Source: an uncultured Verrucomicrobiota bacterium (lineage in GTDB: Bacteria > Verrucomicrobiota > Verrucomicrobiia > Limisphaerales > SXTU01). From it: a stretch of DNA of 6,546 nt. The stretch's first letter is position 1. Every line of letters starts with the position of its first letter. The stretch is from NCBI GenBank assembly GCA_903863315.1, contig CAIPBN010000551.1, positions 1 to 6,546 of the forward strand, read 5' to 3'. Positions 1 to 5,054 of the stretch are shown here, piece by piece. The translations under genes were made by a program, and so were the position numbers. Under the pieces are notes generated by a model. The model was not told the origin of the DNA. It made no database searches and was given only the letters and a program-made list of their open reading frames with translations.

Positions 1-83
1 TCCCCCAATAGTGATATTATCACTCCGGCCAAAGCAGTAACCAACAAGACAAGTGCGAGCCTTGCTTTCAACACGTTACTCAT
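1..83 (-). CDS. Partial gene, N-terminus of an exported or membrane-anchored protein
   Basis: The reverse strand opens with ATG at 83-81 and stays open to the window edge for 27 codons. The protein begins MSNVLKARLALVLLVTALAG and continues with further hydrophobic residues. That is a short basic start followed by a long hydrophobic stretch, as in a signal peptide or a single N-terminal membrane helix. The ATG overlaps the TGA stop of the upstream secreted-protein gene (shared ATGA at 83-80), an arrangement typical of translational coupling inside an operon. I see no clear Shine-Dalgarno sequence ahead of it, which fits coupling. The function cannot be told from 27 residues; the rest lies outside the window. 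The export signal and the overlap suggest it works alongside the upstream exported protein. Confidence 0.6.
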   Translation of the reverse strand, partial: MSNVLKARLALVLLVTALAGVIISLLG

Positions 84-1534
84 AATCGGATAGCGCTTGA
101 TGATGTAAAGGCCATGGAAGAACCGAATATGTCAACGCGGACTTTCCATTTTACCAGATCACTTGCAATGGCATTACCTCTCATCAGCACCGTTGCGAAT
201 GTTAGCTCACTGGAAATGGAGACGATATTTGCGTCCTGAGGCCAGCTTGGATCGCAGGGCGGAACTTCACCAAAATAGCTAAAGACCTCCGTCGCCTTTG
301 GTCCTGGGCCATCGACCATGAACATCTGCCGGCCGGGACTGCGCTGCACGTTTCCCTGCAACGGGTCGTCCTGAATGTTGTCGATTGGAACATCAACTAT
401 GATTGTTGTGCAATCGTTGTCATCAAACGAAACACTAAAAGTTTCACCTATACTATTCTGTTTGAACCTAAAATTCGACAACGGATCCGTTCCTGGAACG
501 GTGACAGATAACTCGACGGTGTGCCCTATCGAATCAAAGCCCAGCGGGCTATTCCTTGAATTGTAGTGCATTTGCGGCCCGCCACATTGCGGAAAAATTT
601 GATTTCCCTGCGCGTCAAGCCCGAATCTATCAAGATTGTGTTGAGCATCGCCAATCTTGTTGTCAGCCGAGAACGGTCCATCATTCTTGAAGTTCAATTG
701 TGCCATTATTGTGCCTCCCCCAGGTCCACCGGTTGCTGACTTAACAGTTTGGGCAAATGTCGGAACCAGTGGGCGAATCTCGGCCTCCTGGCATTCGATG
801 TAAAAGTTCCAACTGTCGTCGAGCACGTTTGTTCCAAAGGAAATTTCTCCCGGGGCAACGAAATTTCCTTCATCGTCAGTTGGCTTGAAGTTGACTTCAA
901 TCAAGAAAATGTTTGTTCCTCCAGGCTCACCGCCAACCTTGAGTTCCGCCTCCCACTTCGTAGTTTCAGCCACACGATTGGTATTGATGACAGTGTTGGT
1001 TATGGCATTTCCGTTTTCATCACTGAAGACGAAGGTTTCCGACGTGCTGGTGTCGTTGGTATAGCTCGCGTAGCGGAATTCACCGGTCCCGCGATTATCG
1101 ACGGGACTTGTGTTTGTGCGGGCGCCGTCGCTGTAAAGCCGGTTCGGCCCGTAATAGACATAGTTAATGCCCAGATCTGGAAGTGCGGGCCATTCGTCAC
1201 GGACATAGTTTAATCTCTCCCAACTGCCCTGCGGCCAAAATTGCTGCCCGACACCACCGAAGTAATCCCAGTAGGTCTTCGTCATCCGGTGGCCAGCATC
1301 GGATAGGCTCCAATCCACGAGGATATTCGTGCGTTCCAAGAAACTTTCCGGCCCGGCGTTGGTGATGGCCGTGTCCAAGATCAAGATGTAGCCGCCGACG
1401 CCTTCGAAACCCCGTGTGAATTTCGTTATTCGCACTTCTTGAGCCTGGATGCTTGGGATGAATTGCATCAGCAGCATGGCTACGAGCGCGAGCCTGGCGA
1501 TGGTCCGTGACAGATGGGTGAGTTTGGGATTCAT
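80..1534 (-). CDS. Exported protein of unknown function, Thr/Asn-rich
   Basis: This is a 484-residue protein with a clear Sec signal peptide: basic residues up to R14, a hydrophobic core at about residues 15-29, and a likely cleavage after A31 (I-Q-A before Q-E-V). The mature part has no membrane helix. It is rich in Thr, Asn, Gly and alternating hydrophobic residues, which suggests beta-sheet structure, with Gly-rich turns (residues 268-274). Four cysteines remain after cleavage (248, 317, 375, 427), enough for two disulfides. I recognise no catalytic motif and no named domain, so no function is offered; a surface or periplasmic structural or binding role is only a guess. The ATG at 1534-1532 is chosen because the signal peptide starts there. 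The gene lies 45 bases after the 231-residue protein gene and overlaps the next gene by four bases. By eye its GC content is near 50 percent, clearly lower than the esterase and channel genes. Confidence 0.85.
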   Translation of the reverse strand: MNPKLTHLSRTIARLALVAMLLMQFIPSIQAQEVRITKFTRGFEGVGGYILILDTAITNAGPESFLERTNILVDWSLSDAGHRMTKTYWDYFGGVGQQFWPQGSWERLNYVRDEWPALPDLGINYVYYGPNRLYSDGARTNTSPVDNRGTGEFRYASYTNDTSTSETFVFSDENGNAITNTVINTNRVAETTKWEAELKVGGEPGGTNIFLIEVNFKPTDDEGNFVAPGEISFGTNVLDDSWNFYIECQEAEIRPLVPTFAQTVKSATGGPGGGTIMAQLNFKNDGPFSADNKIGDAQHNLDRFGLDAQGNQIFPQCGGPQMHYNSRNSPLGFDSIGHTVELSVTVPGTDPLSNFRFKQNSIGETFSVSFDDNDCTTIIVDVPIDNIQDDPLQGNVQRSPGRQMFMVDGPGPKATEVFSYFGEVPPCDPSWPQDANIVSISSELTFATVLMRGNAIASDLVKWKVRVDIFGSSMAFTSSSAIRL

Positions 1535-1551
1535 GGTTTCGTAGAGGTGAT

Positions 1552-1574
1552 GGGTGACAGGAAGGGGTGACAGG
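1552..1574. repeat. Two direct copies of a 10-mer in the gap between two minus-strand genes
   Basis: GGGTGACAGG occurs at 1552-1561 and again at 1565-1574, a 13-base step, in the 45-base gap between the 231-residue protein gene and the secreted-protein gene. In the direction of transcription this reads CCTGTCACCC twice, just ahead of the secreted protein's start. It could be an operator or a slipped-strand duplication. Two copies are not enough to tell. Confidence 0.6.
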
Positions 1575-1579
1575 GTAGT

Positions 1580-2275
1580 TTAGCCGCCGAACACAACCTC
1601 GATGACCGGTGTCCAGACGCGGGTCGGTTCGCCGTCCCAGAAGCAGAGGCGGTAGCGGCGTTTCTCGGGCTGGCCCGCCACTTTGAGCGGGCGGGTGTCG
1701 TTGTAGGGGTCGCTGGTGTCGATGGCCAGGAAGGTCCACTCGGTTTCGTTCGCCACCTGGCTCTCAATCCACACGCCGAGGTGCCCGGCCTTGTTGAAGT
1801 TCAGAATCACTTCGCCACTCTTGGCGGCGGCCTTGGCCTTGGGTGTCTCGTCCGGGTCTTCGGTCACTTCCTCGCCGATGACACCGAGGTCCTGGCCGAT
1901 GGCCACGGTGTAGGCGGTGCGGGTCTTGAGGTTCTTGATAAAGGCGAAGAGCCGCTTCTGCGCGCCGGGCACCACGTTCGCTGGGGGCGCAGGCGTGGCT
2001 GGCAGGCTGAACGTGGGCGGCGGCACGGCCGCGCTGCCGGTGCCGGTGAACACGAGCCGCACATGCGCCGTCACGGCCTGTCCGAAACCGGAGGCCGCGC
2101 CTTGCAGGGTGTCCAGCAGCCAGACCATGCGGTCGCAGTCGGCGACGGCGGCAGTGATGTCATCGGCGGAGTAGCCGAGGGCGGTCTGGTAGGTGCCGAT
2201 TTTGTTGCGGAAGTTGCGCAGCCAGACGATTTGATCGCCGATGCGCGCGGGGTAGTAACGAGCGGTTCTGGGCAT
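1580..2275 (-). CDS. Conserved-looking hypothetical protein with C-terminal fibronectin-III-like segment
   Basis: This is a 231-residue protein without a signal peptide or membrane helix, so probably cytoplasmic. Residues 1-75 look mainly helical, with the opening MPRTARYYPARIGDQIVWLR followed by N-F-R-N-K-I. A Pro/Ala-rich linker follows at about 83-103, then a second helical part at 105-136. Residues about 153-231 look like one beta-sandwich of the fibronectin type III kind, including a T-S-D-P-Y-N-D-T turn (187-194) and the strand R-R-Y-R-L-C-F-W-D-G (206-215). The overall plan resembles hypothetical proteins I associate with Verrucomicrobiota and related bacteria, but I cannot name a family or function. 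The ATG at 2275-2273 is the first good start: an in-frame TAA sits two codons upstream (2281-2279). No Shine-Dalgarno sequence is visible. The leader carries the G-rich tract and the 21-base array, which may regulate this gene. It is probably co-transcribed with the secreted-protein gene downstream. Confidence 0.75.
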   Translation of the reverse strand: MPRTARYYPARIGDQIVWLRNFRNKIGTYQTALGYSADDITAAVADCDRMVWLLDTLQGAASGFGQAVTAHVRLVFTGTGSAAVPPPTFSLPATPAPPANVVPGAQKRLFAFIKNLKTRTAYTVAIGQDLGVIGEEVTEDPDETPKAKAAAKSGEVILNFNKAGHLGVWIESQVANETEWTFLAIDTSDPYNDTRPLKVAGQPEKRRYRLCFWDGEPTRVWTPVIEVVFGG

Positions 2276-2284
2276 AGGTTAGGT

Positions 2285-2322
2285 GGGGTTGGGGTTTAGG
2301 GTCTGGCGGATGGGGAAGTGGG
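2285..2322 (+). other. G-rich tract with possible G-quadruplex
   Basis: On the plus strand there are five runs of three or four G: 2285-2288, 2291-2294, 2299-2301, 2312-2315 and 2320-2322, separated by loops of 2, 4, 10 and 4 bases. That is enough for an intramolecular quadruplex on the plus strand, although one loop is long. The tract starts 10 bases upstream of the 231-residue protein's start codon. The G-rich strand is the template strand for that gene, so a quadruplex would form in DNA and not in its mRNA. Confidence 0.4.
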
Positions 2323-2370
2323 AAAGGCGCGAGGCGTGGTCAAAAGGAGACAATCTGCTGCAAGTGCTTT

Positions 2371-2561
2371 GTCCCCAATGAGAAGGGACGGAGTAGCGGC
2401 GGCAAAAGCCGTGTCCCTTCCTGAAGGGGACAGTGTCGGAGCCGGATGGGACAAGGTGAAAGCGAGCCGGGACAGGGCAAGAACCGGAAGGGACGTGTCC
2501 CCTTTGGCGTGGGACACGGCGGGAGCGAGCGGGGACGAGGGTGCCTGGGTTTGAGCGGGAC
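2371..2561. repeat. Phased array of GGGAC motifs with a 21-base period
   Basis: GGGAC starts at 2385, 2427, 2448, 2469, 2490, 2511 and 2532: every start is an exact multiple of 21 from the first, and only the slot at 2406 is empty. An eighth copy at 2557 is four bases out of phase. The inverted form GTCCC starts at 2371, 2413 and 2497, also on a 21-base grid and always eight bases into the unit defined by GGGAC. One unit therefore holds the near-palindrome GGGACGTGTCCC (2490-2501), and three places show GTCCC-N9-GGGAC. The 16 bases between motifs vary, though short flanks recur: CCGGAT or CCGGAA before 2448 and 2490, GCGAGCC or GCGAGCG before 2469 and 2532. The empty slot contains the hairpin CGGCAAAAGCCG (2400-2411). 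The array lies in the leader of the minus-strand 231-residue protein gene. Twenty-one bases is two helical turns, which would put all motifs on one face of the DNA. Confidence 0.85.
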
Positions 2562-2594
2562 AGCGCGTCGCTACCAGACGAAGGCCCCAGCTTC

Positions 2595-2629
2595 GGCGGA
2601 AGGCGGAAGGCGGAAGGCGGAAGGCGGAA
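2595..2629. repeat. Five perfect tandem copies of a 7-base repeat
   Basis: GGCGGAA is repeated five times without a mismatch at 2595-2601, 2602-2608, 2609-2615, 2616-2622 and 2623-2629. It lies 33 bases beyond the last GGGAC motif, on the esterase side of the 21-base array. The unit length is one third of the array's period, which may be coincidence. Perfect short tandem repeats of this kind change copy number readily by slippage. Confidence 0.9.
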
Positions 2630-2886
2630 TTGCCACACTATGTCCCCACGACATCTTCATTGGCTTGGGATGGTGATATGCAGGGAAGTGGCTCGCGCAG
2701 TCAAGCAGTATCTCAACTATTTTTCACAGCCGTTCCACAGGATGGCGTGGAGGCAGTGACCAACATGGGCGTCTCGAAAGTTTACGACCCGGTGGGACGG
2801 AACTGGAGGACCATTTGCCCATCTGGTTTCACGCTCCTCAAAGAAATCAACGGTTCTGAGCACGTTTCCTATGGGACGGCAGTGAA

Positions 2887-2902
2887 CTAATTTTAATTTT
2901 TT
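2887..2902 (+). promoter_or_regulatory. Possible promoter -10 region of the esterase gene
   Basis: An AT-only stretch apart from its first base stands out in GC-rich surroundings and contains TTTAAT at 2892-2897, five of six matches to the sigma-70 -10 consensus. No good -35 element is seen 16-18 bases upstream, so this is weak. It would give an esterase leader of about 75 bases. Confidence 0.2.
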
Positions 2903-2978
2903 GCGGCTGCGTTTCGTCTGGCGCGGCCTTTTTCCATGCTTGCCGCCCGGGTTGGTTGTGACAACGCTGGTGTGTCCC

Positions 2979-5009
2979 ATGAAAACAAAAGTCCTTTTCC
3001 TGCTCGTTGCCGCCTACGCCTGGCTGCATCACACCGAGGCCACCGCGGCCGCCTACCGCAACCGCTACGGCCAGCTCCCGGCCAACGCCACGCCCGGGGA
3101 CCGGATGTTCGCCGAGTATTTCCGTTCCGAGGCCCGCACGCTGGCCGAGCGTTCGCTGGCTGAGGTGCGCACAATCGAGGACTGGAACAAGCACAAGGTG
3201 ACCGCCCGCCAGCAGCTCCTCGAAATGCTGGGGCTGGACCCGCTGCCGCCGAAGACGGATTTGAAGGCCACGGTCACCGGCACGCTTGACCATCCCGACT
3301 TCACGGTGGAGAAACTGCATTTCCAGTCCCGGCCCGGCCTCTATGTCACCGCCAACGTGTATGTGCCAAAGAAACTTTCCGCACCCGCGCCCGCCATCCT
3401 CTACGTTTGCGGCCATGCCGTGGTTAAGACCAACGGGGTGAGCTACGGCAACAAGGTCGGCTACCAGCACTGGGGCGCGTGGTTCGCCCGCAACGGCTAC
3501 GTGGCCATGCTTGTTGACACCGTCCAGCTCGGTGAACTGGAGGGCGTCCACCACGGCACGCACGGCAAGGACATGTGGTGGTGGAACTCGCGCGGCTACA
3601 CCAGTGCCGGAGCCGAGGCGTGGAACTGCATCCGGGCGCTCGACTATCTCCAGTCGCGCAAAGATGTGGATGGCACGCGCCTTGGGGTGACCGGCCGCAG
3701 CGGCGGCGGCGCTTATGCCTGGTGGATTGCCGCGCTGGACGACCGCATCAAGGCCGCCTGTCCCACCGCCGGCATCACCGATTTGCAAAACCACGTGGTG
3801 GATGGCTGCGTGGAAGGACACTGCGACTGCATGTTCATGGTGAACACCTATCGCTGGGATTACGCGCAAGTCGCCGCGCTCGTCGCTCCGCGTCCCCTGC
3901 TCATCGTCAACACGGACAAGGACAACATCTTCCCGCTCGACGGCGTGGTGCGGGTGCATGAGCGCGTGCGCGATATTTACGATTTGCACAACAAACCGGA
4001 GCAGCTCGGTCTCATCATCACCGAAGGTCCGCACAAGGACACGCAGGAGTTGCAAGTGCCAGTGATGCGCTGGTTCAACAAGTGGCTGAAGCAGAGCGAG
4101 GCCCCCGTGCCCAACTATGCGGAGAAGCTCTTCACCGGCCAGCAGCTCAAGGTTTTTGAAAAGCCGCCTGCCGATGAAATCACCTCGAAGTGCTACGAGA
4201 ACTTCACGCAGTTGGCGGTGGACTCCGCGAGCTTCGACCCGAAGAAGGCGCTCACCGAGCTGCAGACCAAGACCTTCGGTGGCTGGCCGTCGGCAACCGG
4301 CCCGGCGAATGTTCGGCAAGTTGCCGCCATCGAGACCAACGGTGTGCGCTTGAGTGTCCACGAGTTCGACAGCGAGACAGGCATCCGGCTGCGGTTCTAT
4401 CTCGCGCAGCCGCTCGCCGCTCCCGCGAAGGCGCTGCATTTGGAGACGGTGGACGACATCAACTGGAAACAGCAGTTGCAGCTCGCCAAGGCGGGCTTTG
4501 CCAGCGCCTTCAGCGAGGAGCTGGCCCAGGCCGGAATCGACCCCAAGGCGGCCGTGGCCCCGCAGTTGCAGCAACAGTTCAACAAGTGGATGGGCTACAT
4601 CCGCGATCATCAGGCGGCTTACATCACGTTCGCGCCGCGCGGAGTGGGGCCGACGGCCTTGGGCGGCGACAAGAAGTATCAAACCCAGATGCGTCGGCGC
4701 TTCATGCTGCTCGGCGAGACGCTGGCCAGCTCGCAGGTCTGGGATGTCCACCGCGCCTCGCAGGCGGCGCGCAGCCTGCCCGGCTTGGGCACCGTGCCGC
4801 TGCACTTCCATGCCAGCCCGGAGATGACCGAAGTGGCCACCTTTGCCGCGCTGTTTGAGCCGAAGCTGGTTTCGCTCACGCTGGCGCAAGCCCCACGCGG
4901 GGACAAGGAAGCGCCTGACTTCCTGAATTGGGCGCGTTTCGTGACGCCCGGCCAGTTGCTGCAACTGGCCGAGCAGAAGACGAAGGTGAACTTGCCGAAG
5001 AAGCGATAG
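2979..5009 (+). CDS. Secreted two-domain alpha/beta-hydrolase, acetyl-xylan-esterase type
   Basis: The product is 676 residues from ATG 2979. An upstream in-frame ATG at 2901 would add 26 residues, but the signal peptide begins at 2979 (MKTKVLFLLVAAYAWL, likely cut near residues 23-25), so 2979 is preferred. Residues about 110-380 form an alpha/beta-hydrolase fold. The nucleophile elbow is G-R-S-G-G with Ser241, the acid is Asp313 or Asp315 in the T-D-K-D-N-I-F-P segment, and the histidine is His352 in E-G-P-H-K-D. Also visible are C-G-H (144-146), W-W-W-N (200-203) and H-C-D-C-M (281-285). Residues about 430-676 look like a second hydrolase domain, including A-P-R-G-V-G-P near 552 and Q-V-W-D near 588, but with no GxSxG; H-A-S-P-E stands near the expected nucleophile. 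The family removes acyl groups, often acetyl, from polysaccharides; the exact substrate here is unknown. It acts outside the cytoplasm. GC-rich codon use gives a long spurious antisense frame. It converges with the channel gene. Confidence 0.85.
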   Translation: MKTKVLFLLVAAYAWLHHTEATAAAYRNRYGQLPANATPGDRMFAEYFRSEARTLAERSLAEVRTIEDWNKHKVTARQQLLEMLGLDPLPPKTDLKATVTGTLDHPDFTVEKLHFQSRPGLYVTANVYVPKKLSAPAPAILYVCGHAVVKTNGVSYGNKVGYQHWGAWFARNGYVAMLVDTVQLGELEGVHHGTHGKDMWWWNSRGYTSAGAEAWNCIRALDYLQSRKDVDGTRLGVTGRSGGGAYAWWIAALDDRIKAACPTAGITDLQNHVVDGCVEGHCDCMFMVNTYRWDYAQVAALVAPRPLLIVNTDKDNIFPLDGVVRVHERVRDIYDLHNKPEQLGLIITEGPHKDTQELQVPVMRWFNKWLKQSEAPVPNYAEKLFTGQQLKVFEKPPADEITSKCYENFTQLAVDSASFDPKKALTELQTKTFGGWPSATGPANVRQVAAIETNGVRLSVHEFDSETGIRLRFYLAQPLAAPAKALHLETVDDINWKQQLQLAKAGFASAFSEELAQAGIDPKAAVAPQLQQQFNKWMGYIRDHQAAYITFAPRGVGPTALGGDKKYQTQMRRRFMLLGETLASSQVWDVHRASQAARSLPGLGTVPLHFHASPEMTEVATFAALFEPKLVSLTLAQAPRGDKEAPDFLNWARFVTPGQLLQLAEQKTKVNLPKKR

Positions 5010-5017
5010 CCGAAGGT

Positions 5018-5045
5018 GGAGGCAGGTAGGAGGCAGGTAGGAGGC
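5018..5045. repeat. 11-base tandem repeat between convergent genes
   Basis: GGAGGCAGGTA occurs at 5018-5028 and 5029-5039, and a third partial copy GGAGGC follows at 5040-5045. The repeat fills most of the 45 bases between the esterase stop codon and the channel gene's stop codon. Confidence 0.85.
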
Positions 5046-5050
5046 CTGCC
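5032..5050. terminator. Small hairpin between convergent stop codons, possible bidirectional terminator
   Basis: GGCAGG (5032-5037) and CCTGCC (5045-5050) can form a six-base-pair stem with a seven-base loop. The position between two convergent genes suits a shared terminator. No U-tract follows on either strand, so intrinsic termination is doubtful, and the stem partly results from the 11-base repeat. Confidence 0.25.
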
Positions 5051-5054
5051 GCCA

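Larger units (their letters stand above)
2562..2978. other. Intergenic region between array and esterase gene, no gene seen
   Basis: Apart from the 7-base tandem repeat I find no convincing gene here. Short open frames exist on both strands, but they lack recognisable domains and ribosome binding sites. Single GGGAC or GTCCC pentamers occur at 2642, 2794, 2873 and 2974, the last directly before the esterase start codon, and none is in phase with the array. On the minus strand a TTGACT at 2704-2699 could be a -35 element for the left-hand unit, but the matching -10 is poor. If used, it would give a leader of nearly 400 bases containing the whole array. Confidence 0.5.

Noticed and set aside
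749..1213. A 154-codon plus-strand frame inside the secreted-protein gene
   Set aside because: It is antisense to a gene with a clear signal peptide and has no ribosome binding site or domain.
1197..1739. A 180-codon minus-strand frame bridging the secreted-protein and 231-residue protein genes
   Set aside because: It overlaps two better genes in another frame and has a Pro/Arg/His-rich product with no recognisable domain.
2371..2561. The 21-base array as a CRISPR array
   Set aside because: Only five or six bases are conserved per unit and the step is 21 bases; CRISPR repeats are longer (about 23-50 bases) and near-identical, and no cas gene is present.
2630..2890. An 86-codon plus-strand frame just upstream of the esterase gene
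   Set aside because: No ribosome binding site, no recognisable domain and no coding-like composition; it probably opens by chance in intergenic DNA.
2901..2978. The upstream ATG at 2901 as the true start of the esterase
   Set aside because: It would place 26 residues ahead of a normal signal peptide; the start at 2979 gives a standard export signal at the N-terminus.
2847..4964. A 705-codon open frame on the minus strand, antisense to the esterase gene
   Set aside because: It mirrors the esterase gene, whose protein has a signal peptide and catalytic triad. The antisense product is Arg/His/Leu/Gly-rich without any domain; GC-rich codon use removes stops from the opposite strand.
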